Positions 10,770 through 21,842 of a DNA stretch of 64,000 bases are shown here, piece by piece; the first letter of the stretch is position 1, and every line of letters starts with the position of its first letter. A program made the position numbers and the translations under genes. Under the pieces are notes generated by a model. That model did not search any database. It saw nothing but the letters and a program-made list of their open reading frames with translations, and was not told the DNA's origin. This DNA comes from Nageia nagi. Its lineage: Eukaryota > Pinophyta. The stretch spans positions 30,318,001 to 30,382,000 of the forward strand of contig JBITNC010000001.1 of assembly GCA_050084985.1 (NCBI GenBank), written 5' to 3'.

Positions 10770-12530
10770 ATGCAAGGGCGACATCACATTTGATTCAGTG
10801 ATGATGAGGTATTCAATATGGTTATGAGATCTAAGGAGAATAAGCACAAGTTCATCAAGTTTCTTAGTGGACTACCAATTGAGGAAAAGGCTTATGCATT
10901 TGATGCACTTAAAGATGTAGAAGTGGTAAAACAATGTAATTTATGGAATTGTAATAGGTATAAGGAGAACATTCCTCCTAATGACATGAATCTTACATAT
11001 TGAAATATGAATTTGGGATTATTCATAAAAAGGTCTACATCCATGCCAAATGTTCACCCATTTGTCCTTCTATAAGCTAGTGCAAATGCCCATATTAGCA
11101 TGAGCATTGAACCTTTGGCATAGTTAACAAGTCCAATTCCTCCAATGATTCCCATGATGGATGTAGATAAGGAAAATTAGAAATAAATCATTAATATAAT
11201 CAACAATGTTAGTGAAAATATTTCTCAAGCTACTACATTACAAGATTTGCTTCATCAAGAAGCACAAGTTGATAATATAGTTCTAGCTAATGATGAAAAT
11301 GGTCTAGCTATGCAAGTTGAATAGAATAAAAAAGATGACATGTTCTATATTTTGATAATGATACAAATATTTTTGAATGTGAACAAGATGATCCTAAAAA
11401 ATATGAATAAATCAATAAGCTTCTAGTAGTGATTGATACACCATGTCCATATTGATCATGAGAAGATAACATTATCAAAATAAATTTTATTCATTCAGTT
11501 GATGATCAAATTTTAGCAAACAAGAGTATCCCTAAAAAAATAAAATATTACAAATGATTACTTCACAAAGTGCAAAATAATTATACAACTAAATGAGGAT
11601 TATTTCAAGTCAAGAATAAGCAACCAATTTAGTGTACTCACATTGGTGAGTGAAAATATCAAAAAGAAGAAATAAATAGATTTCTTACCCAAGATATATA
11701 ACCAATCCTTAGATGGAATCAAGAAGAAAATGACATCAAGTGTATGAAAATCCTTAAATGCAATAGAGAAAATATGATATTGATATCTCATACTAATAGA
11801 GAATGGTTTATCTCATCCACATTATACAACATGATCTATGATAGGGATGATAGAATATGAGATTTCAATGTATTCAAACCTAGATAACAACTAGCAACAT
11901 TTGAATCAAGATAACATTTTGAACAACTAATTGAATATTCAAATGAAGATATTCCATTTATTATACTACCTCCACCCTTGGAGGATGTAGTACTAATGAT
12001 AACTCAAGATAGAATTGAAGGAATACAATAACAAATTAATATAATAACTAAGAATCAAGTATTAGCTACTCAATGAAATAAAGACAATAATCCTTTGTGC
12101 ATGCAAATCAAAATATGGTATTACTCTCTAGCAAAGAGTTAAAGTTCACAAAATTTGATGGTACTACTAATCCTTATCTTTATGTATGTACTTTTTTGAT
12201 GAAGTACCTTTAACCACTTTGGATGAGGACTTGCATGCTAATTTATTTCATTTTTCTCTAAAAGGAGAAGCCTTAGAATGGTTCAACAAATTACCACATG
12301 CTAGTATTACTAGTTTTACACAACTAAAGATTGTATTTTATGATCATTTTCAACTTTGTATTGCAAAGAAGTTTACATTTGGTAATTTGATGAATCTAAA
12401 GCCTACAACTCAGCCATCCTTTATAAAAAGAATACCAAAGGAGTGTAAATCAGATAAATTCTATGAATATCACCAATAGTAAGGGAATGCAACAAAGCAT
12501 TGTATTTCTGGATTTCTTCAATTCCAAGTC
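10770..12530 (+). pseudogene. Element A gag remnant (Ty3/Gypsy type)
   Basis: Gag would package element RNA into virus-like particles. The N-terminal part is visible at 10818-11003 (starting MVMRSKENKHKF) and continues as Asn/Gln-rich fragments to about 12050. The retrotransposon Gag core lies at 12130-12420. It has KFTKFDGTTNPYLYV, then FHFSLKGEALEWFNKLP, ITSFTQLK and FGNLMNLKPT, all typical of the Gypsy gag capsid domain. The frame shifts at about 12190. Right after it, KFYEYHQ, two stops, GNATKHC resembles the zinc-knuckle-like end of Tat-lineage gag, with the first Cys replaced by Tyr. The C-terminal half between capsid and knuckle is much shorter than usual, suggesting an internal deletion. 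Confidence 0.7.
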
Positions 12531-12960
12531 ATCAAACACAAATGTCAACCTTTTGTGTACACTTCCTCCACCATGATAGAAAGGTATTCATTGTTGTTCT
12601 TGGTCTTATCATTTATAGTTTTTTGACATGTATATAGTAGTATAAGTGTATTTATTTTTATTTTGTGATCAAATTCCCTTTATATATTTGCATTTATGCT
12701 AGAATATAATTCACTTTTCTTTCATCTCCACTACATAAGGTACATCCATTAAATATTATGAGTCACACCCATCTATCCCTTGGTAGCTCCATTCAGGCAC
12801 TGACATCAGTGTGTAAGTTGGTTTCTTGCTAAATATTAGGAAGCTAATAGTATATTTGATATATTTTATTTCCTTATAAGGTTCATACCTATACCTCTTA
12901 TGTTGTTGGCATCATCTACTAAGAAAAACTCATCCTATTTCAATTTGATAACTTTTTATT
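12531..12960 (+). other. Short spacer after gag; pol absent
   Basis: In a complete Gypsy element protease, RT and integrase (3-4 kb) would lie here. No such frame is present in any orientation. The sequence is AT-rich with no recognisable domain. Confidence 0.5.
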
Positions 12961-12964
12961 TTGG

Positions 12965-13110
12965 TAAGACACAAGGCATTAGTGTAGTGGTAAGAGCTCT
13001 TGCTCTCCTTTGGGAGGTCATGGGTTCCAATCCCACAAGACAATAGAAGAATCTATACCCATGTGGAGGGGTAATAAAGGAAGTGAAAAAACTCAAGGTG
13101 CTAGTAGTGG
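12965..13110 (+). repeat. tRNA-derived SINE, family 'S2'
   Basis: The head reads attagtgtagtggtaagagc (A box, 12979-12998). After a further 24 bases it has gggttccaatcccac (B box, 13022-13036). The spacing and both boxes are those of a tRNA, with the anticodon arm replaced by a ctcttgctctcctttgg stretch. The body (atgtggaggggtaataaagg) differs from family S1. Confidence 0.65.
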
Positions 13111-13209
13111 CTGACTAGGGTTTCTTACATAGTAGATTATAAGGACTCCCTATTACACATATGTGCATATAGATTCCTTGGATGTTTACACTAACATTTT
13201 ATTCCCAAG

Positions 13210-13311
13210 GGGACACTATGGTGGCAAAGTGATTTGAATTGATAGGATGAGGTCATAAGTTTGAATCCCCTTGATGGATCCCTCATGGTACTACATGGCT
13301 ATAATTTATAT
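13210..13311 (+). repeat. tRNA-derived SINE, family 'S1', copy 2
   Basis: Contains ggggacactatggtggcaaa (A-box region), agtttgaatcccc (B-box region) and gatggatccctcatggtact, collinear with 6967-7075. It lies about 100 bp after the S2 unit in the same orientation, so the two families sit almost head to tail inside element A. Confidence 0.6.
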
Positions 13312-14119
13312 TCATTTTGATTGTATTGTGATTGATTTGTGGGGCTTGAATAAAAACCTTCATGTAAAAAGTCCCTCCCAAGAAAAGAACCCATAATTTA
13401 CCTTTAGCCATGTGATTAGTGGGTATGATCATAACTCTGAGAGGATTAGTGGCTCCATCTGACAACTCCAATAAATAAAAAAAACTTTTTATTTTAGTCT
13501 ACCCATAAATTTCTCAACCTATCATCATGTTTTTATGCCTAAACTTTCCTAGAGGATCAAACTAGTGCTAGAGAGGTTACACCCAGCTCCATTTCCTATC
13601 TATTATACCAACACCCATTCTAGGATCCTTGCCACATTTCCTACATAGTCTAAACTTTCTTATATATCCTCTTTATTGTCAATATCCTAATCATGGTTTC
13701 ACTATGACATTTCAATTTAAATCCATTTTGAACCCTTAAGTTCATTTTAGCCTTCACATTCCCTTAATCAAAATCATGATGCAATGATATTTTCCCATGT
13801 CCAAACCATGAATGTATGTGCATTCATGTTACCCTAGCCTAATAAATGATAGCCATACTTCCTAATTCCCTAATAATGTCAACACTCATGTTGGGTTCAA
13901 TTTATCTTTTATATACACCTAACACCCTTAAAAGCCATATAAAATCCTCCACATTTATTATTCAACCATTATATACTTTAATTACCCATTAACCATAAAT
14001 AGGTCCTACACTTAGCCAATTAAATGCAAAAATAAAATCTTAAACATTCCCACTATATTCATTCCATAACACATTTTCATAGATAATATATATATTTTTA
14101 TTATATTAAAAAAAATGGG

Positions 14120-16000
14120 GAAATACATTAGCTTTACTAAAAGATACATCCAATGAACCAAATCTATGTCAATTCCCTATACTAACACTACTAGTAGTAC
14201 CATGATGAATCCTAGCACTCTTCAAGCTCTTAGACTTGGAGGTTTTCCTACTCAAAATTTATCTCTTAAACCCATTTTGCTCCTCCAAAGCTACAAGTTG
14301 AGCTTGTAGGTATCCCTTCTTTCCCAATAGGCCCTTTATCTTCTTATGTTTCTCCAACACCTGATCTATCATCCATAGAAAATTATGCTCTTAGGAATAT
14401 TGGTGTATATTATGTAGATTCTCCATGCTTTTCTCAAGAGCCCCCAACCACACCTTTAGATCCTCTATCACTTGGTCTTTTGCAAAAGTCTCCTCCTTCA
14501 GGTCCATTAGGGCATCCTCTACTTGTTGCCTCATCACTTTCTTAAATTCCAAGTCTAGCTTATTTTGATATACAAAACTGAAATAAAACATATATGTTAG
14601 TCATATTATTATTGCATGTATACTAACTTGGAGGTACATAAAGTAATATACTCAATGAGATCATTCTCAAGCTACTATTGTGCCTCTGCAATGGGGATTC
14701 CAATGGGAAATCCCATCTTCCTTGGTCTCCATATTTTGGTGGCTCCTCCACCTACACATCCTCTTCCTCTTCATCATCCCCATCACCTTCCTTTTCCTCT
14801 TCTTCCTATACCTCTTTTTCAATATCCTCCACCATATACTTTAGTCCATACAATCTGAGTGGATTAGATCTCACTTCATCCTACCATGTGAAATAGGCAT
14901 GATCAAATTATGTCCCACCAAGCTCCTCATCTCCATCATTATCTAAATCACTCCATAACCCATTATCCTTGGGAGATAACCATCCCTCCACCCACTTAGG
15001 AGGATTCTCATATAAATTAGGGTTATGCACAATGTACCTACCTATCTTAACCATAAACTTGCATTCTCATGGAATACCCTACCTCTTGCCAAACTATCTC
15101 ATGACCCTCTCATGTGATTTATATGAATCCATAAATATCTTGTATGACTATAAGTATCCTAGTGTATTCTTATACTCTAGCTCACCCCCTAACTCATTTG
15201 GCCAATATGGCATAGTCATATTGGGCCTATAGATCACATCTCTTGAAAAACAAAGTTATGAGTTAGTCTCTTTCTTATAACAATCAATCCAAATGAGCTA
15301 AACCATGTATGGTATATTACTTGCAATCCATCAAACCATCCATGACTTTTTGTATACTTCCATGGTCTTGTGGACTTGTGTAATCTTCTCATTCTTTGCC
15401 CATCTATACCACATTACATGATCAAGAGCTATGCCATGAACAGGAAGCTCTCTGGAATAAATCATAATAATATTTTCATATGCCCAACACTATAGCATAA
15501 AGGAGGTGCCACTCTCTTCCCACTCTTCTGTACCATGATGAAATTATATAAATCATGATAAATATGGGAAATGATTTAAGGTTCCCATGCATATCGATGA
15601 TCCTCCATCATCCTATAGACCACTCATATCTGTCCAAGTAGAAACACCTCATGATTCTTGTCCAAGTAAATAATATTGTCAATACATTCTTTCATAACCA
15701 ATCATACTCACATAAACCTCTTTATCTTACTCCTAAAAGCATGATGAATGAAGGCATCTTTCTTCCCCTCATGATACTAGAGAAAACTTGTAAGCCAATT
15801 TGCTAACCATTTATATTGCTCATTAATCATCCTCTCCTTAAAGAATATGGTATACCCCTTCATAGGCACCCATAGGATCCTATGAATATACTTAGGCACT
15901 ATAATAATCTTTCCAATTGGAATGTGAAATTTGTTTGTCTTCTCAGATCATCTCTCCATTTAGGTTGTGAGTAGCTCCTTTTCCACTCGAACATATGGAG
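14120..16000 (-). pseudogene. Antisense PMD-like ORF of element A (main part)
   Basis: Read right to left this is a degraded protein gene opposite in sense to gag. Near 15960-15790 it encodes KFHIPIGKIIIVPKYIHRIL then WVPMKG. That is the pattern of the plant mobile domain (aminotransferase-like, PF10536): a hydrophobic strand with a 'G-E-M-T-L-D' type turn followed by R-I-L-x-V-P. NEQYKWLANWLTSF and further Trp/His-containing segments follow to about 15240. A strongly acidic Glu/Asp tract lies at 14830-14740. After a probable 70-80-bp intron (about 14578-14651) a coiled-coil stretch begins, FKKVMRQQVEDALMDLKEET (14540-14480). Stops are frequent. PMD proteins act in the nucleus in silencing and genome stability in plants, but what this ORF did for the transposon is unknown. 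The N-terminal part lies beyond element F. Confidence 0.55.
14578..14651 (-). other. Candidate intron in the antisense PMD-like ORF
   Basis: On the minus strand a GT at 14651-14650 (ttga|gtatatta) is followed 70 bases later by a strong pyrimidine-rich acceptor, atgttttatttcag, ending at 14578. Coding character stops at the donor and resumes at the acceptor. The reading frame does not close exactly and one base is missing, which may be decay. An intron in this orientation would survive retrotransposition because it is not an intron in the sense transcript. Confidence 0.4.
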
Positions 16001-16007
16001 CATGGAG

Positions 16008-16460
16008 TGTTGAAAATTGTAATGTAATATTGTGTAATATTTTTTTTTAATGTAATTTCATTTAATGCTGAAAGTATCTTTAGATACTTTAAAGCATTAA
16101 GGGAATAAAAATAAAAAGAGGTATAAATATAGAAAGAGGATAAATATATAAATACCTTTAACCTTACCCTTGGGTAAAAGGAAGGTTAAAGGGTGGGTTA
16201 GTTCTTATAAATAGAGAGGTACTTCTCTCATTAAAGTATGGTAATGCTTGTCTTGTAGAGATGCTCTTGCAGGAGCTTTGTTGAAAATTTTAAGGAGAGT
16301 TATATTTTGAGAAAGTAATAGAATGATCATTCAAAGTGGATGTACTACATGATGCATTATCTTTTGTGTGATTATGTTTTGCTTTGCTATATGGACGAAT
16401 GGTAGATTTGTTGGAGAAACTTCAAGGCGATCTTGGTTATATGGAATCCTTCAATTCCAT
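16008..16460 (+). repeat. Element F, 5' LTR
   Basis: Starts TGTTGAAAATTGTAATG. It carries the hairpin-capable words aaccttacccttgggtaaaa / ggaaggttaaagggtgggtt in mid-LTR, with a TATA-like ttataaatagagagg near 16205-16220 as a likely promoter. It ends ccttcaattccat. Confidence 0.8.
16206..16222 (+). promoter_or_regulatory. TATA-like promoter in the element F 5' LTR
   Basis: The word ttataaatagag occurs at the position expected for an LTR promoter, about 250 bases before the LTR end. The 3' LTR has a mutated version (ttataaatataatgg). Promoter function is inferred only from sequence and position. Confidence 0.4.
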
Positions 16461-16892
16461 AAAGTGGTATTAAAGCCATTCTTGTGGTAATCTCCTTAAA
16501 TTTCTACTTGGTAAATTTGAGGTAACTCTCCCCAAATTTAAGGTATACCTATCCCTAATCTTATTTCAATTTTATTTGAAACTTCATTTATTAATCAATT
16601 TCAATTTTTTTTGAAATTGAAAGATGATGTCTATACTAACATGTTTTATATTTTGAGGATAATGTAGTCAAATTTAAGGTAAAATGTTTATCTTAATTAC
16701 ATTTTAGTAGTATTTAAAGTTGGATCTAACATATGGTATATGGTTAGAATCTAAGATCTTAAAAATTAGTGCTTCTAATTTTTTTTACTAAATTGCATGC
16801 TTACAAAAATCAAGTTATGATTTTTTGAATTTTTTTAAAGAACTTACAATCCTTTCATTATAAATACAAAAGCATGTAAATATTTTTTTCAG

Positions 16893-16957
<65 letters not shown>
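16893..16957. repeat. (AT)n microsatellite
   Basis: About 65 bases of uninterrupted AT inside element F. Confidence 0.95.
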
Positions 16958-16960
<3 letters not shown>

Positions 16961-17170
16961 AGGAAAAAATTTCCCTTTTTTTACTATTAAAAAAATAGAA
17001 TTATGTGTTTTTCAAATTTTGTAATATTTAATATCATTTTTTTGTTAAAAAATTATTTTTTGTTTTAATATTAATAAAAATAGTTTTTTATTATTTAAAA
17101 AAATAAAAAATAAAAAATATTTTTTTTAAAAAATAATTAATTTATTTTTTGGGCCTTTGCCCTAAGAGGC

Positions 17171-17440
17171 AGCCCCCTCTTCAGGGATGGTGTGCTTAGC
17201 TTATAGCCCCTCCTTGAGTAAGGTGTGCATGATAGCCAATGGCCCCTCCTTAAGGGAGGCACGTGCAATAGCTGGCAACCCATCCTTGGGGGAGGTGCAC
17301 ATGGTGGTCAATGACTCCTCCTTGGAGGTGGCTTGCATGGTAGTTGATGGCCCCCTCCTTTAGAGGAGGCATGTGCAGCATAGGTCGATGGCTCCCCTTT
17401 ATGGGGTAGCTCATAGTGTAATAATTGGTAGCCCCCCTCC
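17171..17440. repeat. 36-bp GC-rich minisatellite with hairpin-capable units
   Basis: Eight units start near 17171, 17205, 17241, 17277, 17313, 17349, 17390 and 17430, most exactly 36 bases apart. Each opens with a C-run and its complementary G-run (for example gcccctccttaagggagg), so each unit can form a small stem-loop, followed by a variable 'tgcatg.tagc.atg' part. 36 is a multiple of three, so one minus-strand frame stays open through most of the array (17498-17250) with a 12-residue periodicity. I regard that as a by-product of the array, not a gene. The GC content stands out sharply from the flanking poly-A/T. Confidence 0.8.
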
Positions 17441-17499
17441 TTGATCTTCTTCTCATGCAGTGCCACTTGGTCACTCCCCTTTGTAATTCTTGTGCCATG

Positions 17500-18291
17500 C
17501 TTGCATCAAAATATTATAAATGTAATTGATTATCTAGGAACTCATGTATATCACATAGTCTATCACAATTGTTTTTTTAAATAAGCAATTGTTTTTTGAA
17601 AATTTTTTTTAGCCATGCAATGCCACTAAAAATAAGTTCTAGAAATTTTTTTTTACTAAAAGCATGGTATTTTTTTTTAAATCTAACTTTTAAGAAAAAT
17701 AAGGAATTTTTTTATACTATAATAAGAATTTTTTTAAAAAAAAGGGAGAGGAAGGGGCAAGTTTTTAATATCATAGTTTGTGCTCCTATGATATTGTTAA
17801 TATCATGTTATGGTTGATACTTTTTAGTATGCACTTGTGATATATAGTTGATGATGTATGTCATCTTTGGTGTTGTGTGCATATGTGATGATGTGGTATA
17901 TTTGATCATTTATGGATGACATTTGTCTTATATATATATATGATGTATCTAGTTGATCTTATTTTTAAAGCTACTTATAGCTTGCAAGTTCTTCTTAAGA
18001 TTTCAAGTTACTCTAGGTATGCAAGCTCATGAAGGCTCTTCATTTCAAAATGATGTTGAATGAATACTCTTGTACAAAGAAACCATTTGTTAATTAATGA
18101 TTGTATTGTAAAAACTATTTGTTAAAATGGTTAAGTAGTTGAGCCATTGTAGAACTATCTATATTCTATTACTTTCTCAAATATGTAAAAATTCTCATTT
18201 ACACTTGTATCTCTTGGAGGAGAACTCTCTCTTGCTTTCTCTTTCTTATTTATCTTTTTTACTCTCTACCCAATTTTACATTAAGGGGGAG
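17500..18291 (+). other. Element F interior, non-coding
   Basis: Poly-A/T-rich sequence with a run of 'ttttttt'-containing words (17580-17760) followed by low-complexity 'gtgatgatgt' words (17830-17950). No gag or pol motif. It ends in the polypurine tract at 18281-18291. Confidence 0.5.
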
Positions 18292-18803
18292 TGTTAAAAA
18301 TTGTAATGTAATATTGTGTAATATTTATTGTGTAATATTTCTCTTTAATATAAATTCACTTAATGCTTAAAGTATCTTTAGACACCTTAAAGCATAAAAA
18401 AAATAAAAATAGAAAGAAGAATTAATATAGAAAGAGGATAAATATAAAAACACCTTTAACCTTACCCTTGGGTAAAAGGAAGGTTAAAGGTGGGTTAGTT
18501 CTTATAAATATAATGGTACTCCTCTCATTATGTAACTTGATCTAACTTGATAAAGCATGGTAATGCTTATCTTGTAGAGATGCTTTTGTAGGATCTTTGT
18601 TGAGAATTTATAGGAGAATCATCTTCTAAGAAAATAATAGAATGATGGTTCAAAGTAGATGTACTCCCAAGAGATGGAGTAACCACTATACATGATGCAT
18701 TATCTTTTGTGTGATTGTTTCTTTCTTTGCTAAATGGATGAATGGTATATTTTTTGGAGAAACTTCAAGGTGATCTTGGTTATATGGAATCCTTCAATTC
18801 CAT
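18292..18803 (+). repeat. Element F, 3' LTR
   Basis: Collinear with 16008-16460 but about 60 bases longer. The extra length comes from a repeated attgtgtaatattt near its start, an extra segment around 18530-18555 (tgtaacttgatctaacttga) and another near 18666-18690. The divergence shows that the insertion is old. Confidence 0.8.
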
Positions 18804-18945
18804 CATGGAGGATCCATCTCTTACCAACATGTTAGATCACATCTATCTCCTCCTCTATGAGCTTATCCTTCATCACCAAGCACTTTTTCTAGCTCTAAGA
18901 CATAGGCTCAAGCTCCATGAGGAATTAATGACATTGCAACTATAA
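18804..18945 (-). pseudogene. Antisense PMD-like ORF of element A (upstream fragment)
   Basis: On the minus strand one frame reads CLVMKDKLIEEEIDVI and then HVGKRWILH just before the element F insertion. Across F the reading resumes with VRVEKELLTTQME. Joining the two sides at the catggag duplication gives one continuous direction of reading into the PMD-like core. Two stops interrupt it. This is probably the N-terminal lead-in of the protein and no start codon can be chosen. Confidence 0.4.
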
Positions 18946-21053
18946 TTCAATAAGGTATGCATTAATTTTTATGCAATTTTAATAAAATTATAGTACGTAA
19001 GTTTTATTTAATTATTCATAGCATACATAACTAAATACCATAACTAGTTATTCATTTCACCATCGTGAAACTCACTTTACCATACTAACACCTATGCTAG
19101 GCTTTCTTTGTCCATTTTTTCAAAAATTAGGGAAAAACTCCTTATTTCCTTGTAATTTCATAAAATCATGGTTTTAGAGCCATATAAAATCTTTAAAGAA
19201 AAATAATGGCTAGACCCTAGGTCACTATAACCCTATCCTAAAACCCCATGCTTTTGTTTATTTCACTTATTCATATGTAAACTTCATGAAACCAAATCAT
19301 TAGGTTGGTTGTAGATACCTATCACATGTGTAAAAACCATGTTGTATCGTAAGAGGTAAACCCTATGGTTCTCTTGCTCTATAATATTCATCTTAAAATG
19401 TAAAACTTGGGTCAAAACCTTAGTAAAAACCATGAAACTATACCAAATTACTCTAATTAGAAGACCAAATTGCTTACCTAGCAATGTTGATCACCTACAA
19501 GGCTCCAAATCACCTTAATAAGCTCACCCAATTCTCCCTAGACTAAAGATTAATTTCCAAATAGTGAAAGTGAAAGTCACTTTCTTGGCTATATAAAATC
19601 AAATTAAGATACACTTAATGAGGCATATGGTAATTATTAAATATCTTCTAAATCTCATATCTTCAAAACATAAATTTATTTCTCTTTACATAATTTGAGT
19701 CAAGTGTTGTAAAGTTTCACAATAAAAATCATAATAGATCCTCTCATCCATGCTCACCTTAGTGCTCACGTTGGCTACTAGCACTTGCGCAATCATCCCT
19801 TAGCATTCATATCATCAACCTACAAATCACAAGTCCTCTAACTACATGTGATCTAAAAAGCAATATAGGACTAACATATTTTGGAGAATCAAGTTTTTGA
19901 AAACATGAATGAACATCCAATTTAAGAACAATGTGTTTCTTACATGTTCATTCTTGGGTCAAATTGGTTCATTACATAATCAAGCACTCTACTAGTAGGT
20001 ATTAGGTATGAAAATATCTTTTTTAGAATCATAAATCATGCTAGATGTTGTAGTTTCAATAGCAAAAGCATAAGAATAAAATTGACTAGCATGCACACTT
20101 AAGTTAGTATGAATGCTAGCTTATAAAGGCATTAATCTGGCTAAATCACAACATATATGCAGAGTGGATAAATCATAGGAAGTATTCCTATCCTTATATA
20201 TACTTTGTATTTAATCATTTACATGATTGGAAAATATTCAAATCAATCATCATTGAGTCACCTCTATTTGTTGTGTCTCAACTAACCATCACTCTTAATC
20301 ATGTCTAAGAATGGGTCATGTGCCTCATGATGATAACTACATCTCATATCAATATCAAAGAATAGGGTATGTACCTCATGAGGAAGAATGATATATCACA
20401 TAACATGATTGGGAAATATTCAAACCAACTATATCTTTGAATCACCTTTATTGGTTGGGTATTAACTAACCACAACCTTGTTATCCTTCCTAATTCATAT
20501 GTTGGATTTAGGAATAAGGCAAGTACCTCATGATAATATTAACATTTATGGTTTTGAGTACATGTGTTCCATCTAGGAATAGGGCATGTACCCTTGATGA
20601 TGTGGACACACCTTTATCAATATTTCTTATGTATGCATCTAAGAACATGAAACATTACGTATTTTTGTAATTGGTATTCTTAAGATGATGTATGCATATT
20701 ATATTAATTTTATCCTTGCTCCATTATTGCTATATCATTCAATGAAATGCTATGATGTTCTCTCTTACTATCATTTCTATATCTTTTATGAGTTAAAAAT
20801 CATATATGTTCTTGGAAGTGTTTTCCTTTCATTTTTGGGTTTCATTATTTACTCTTGGTTGATTCTACTATATGTAAGCCATTACATCTAACAACCAAGG
20901 AAAAGAGGGAGAAATATATATCATCAAATCCTTGATGATCTAAATAGCTAAACCAAGGAAGTGTCAAATTTTTCTTCTCTTTACCTTTACTTCCTTTTCA
21001 AGCATAATTTTATTTGAAGATTCAATTTTATTATACTTACAAATGGGGACATT
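18946..21053 (+). other. Element A 3' untranslated zone
   Basis: No sense coding. From about 20200 to 21053 the sequence matches the minus-strand relative C (59265-58483), including the phrases around 'aatagggcatgtacc' and the block near 20700-20760 (atcattcaatgaaatgctat). It ends in aaatggggac, a modest polypurine tract directly before the LTR. Confidence 0.6.
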
Positions 21054-21838
21054 TGTTAATACTTAAAATTGGTCCCCTTAATACGGTCCCACTTATGTAC
21101 AATTTTACACACATAATTAATCATATTTTTTTCATATTTTATTGTATTATCATGTACTTATCAAGTTGTATTCTTATTTTTTTATGTTAGGTACACCAGG
21201 ATGGCTTCAAACAATATTCAAGGGATCAAATAGTGAATCATGCTTGATATAAATGTAAGTATCTCTAACCTAGGGAAAGCATGTTAAGATTACATATTGA
21301 TAGCTAGTACCCTACACTTGGATGTTTCTAAACATTACCTATTGATATTAGAATCTTGTTATCACTTGATTTAATATTTGTTATCCACTTCTATGATCAT
21401 ATACTCGGTTGAATTCTCATCATCTCTATTGTTATCAATCCTTGTTGGTAAACATCATTCCTCAGGAATGTTAATGCTCATGCTAAGCTCTCAATGATCT
21501 GCACCCATGATAGTGTTTCTTCTACCTTTAGCCTTGGAATTCATACATCAATATCAATACTCTTCGATAAATTCATCCATCATATCCTTGATCTTCACAC
21601 ATGTAATAATATATAAGTATTTATCTTTCACTTGATTCCTTTCTCTTTAGTGCATGTAGTTTCACTTTACATTTTGATATCAATGCAATTTTGTTATTAT
21701 CTTGATGTAATATTGAATTCCCTTATACATTTATGCTTATTTGAATAAATTAGCTTGGATAAATCATATAATAAATATTTATGTGCTTTTAGTATATTTA
21801 ACACAAAACCCTAGGTGATATAAAAATACATATCAAAA
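21054..21838 (+). repeat. Element A, 3' LTR
   Basis: Starts TGTTAATACTTAAAA and ends catatcaaaa, aligned base for base with atatcaaca of the 5' LTR. It is immediately followed by ATAG, the part of the target duplication left of the G1 insertion. Confidence 0.8.
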
Positions 21839-21842
21839 ATAG

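Larger units (their letters stand above)
16001..18810 (+). mobile_element. Element F: small Copia-like LTR element inserted in the antisense ORF
   Basis: Two similar LTRs (16008-16460 and 18292-18803) enclose 1.83 kb without gag or pol. A primer-binding site resembling the initiator-Met type (tggtattaaagcc, 16465-16477) follows the first LTR. A polypurine tract, ttaaggggga, precedes the second. The 7-base word catggag occurs directly outside both ends (16001-16007 and 18804-18810) and is the likely target duplication, though 5 bases is more usual for Copia. The total length of 2.8 kb and missing coding capacity mark a non-autonomous element. It separates the antisense PMD-like frame of element A into two parts. 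Its interior carries an AT microsatellite and a GC-rich minisatellite. Confidence 0.8.
8285..21838 (+). mobile_element. Element A: 13.5-kb gag-only LTR retrotransposon with antisense PMD-like ORF
   Basis: Both ends are LTRs of the same family in the same orientation (8285-9087 and 21054-21838). The 5' flank is ATAGA (8280-8284). The 3' flank starts ATAG (21839-21842) and is then split by G1, whose far side continues with A at 40769, completing the 5-bp duplication. Inside are a 1.7-kb leader, Gypsy-type gag remnants (10.77-12.53 kb), SINE insertions, an antisense PMD-like ORF (14.1-18.9 kb) split by element F, and a 3' untranslated zone ending in a short purine-rich tract. I see no protease, RT, RNase H or integrase. 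The element would have needed enzymes from another element unless pol was deleted later. A relative lies on the minus strand at 57.66-59.27 kb. Confidence 0.75.

Noticed and set aside
14616-15232. Plus-strand Ser/Pro-rich ORFs
   Set aside because: The Ser/Pro repeats are the complement of the acidic Glu/Asp tract of the antisense ORF.
17250-17498. 82-codon minus-strand ORF with 12-residue repeats
   Set aside because: Explained by the 36-bp minisatellite, whose period is a multiple of three. No start context or domain.
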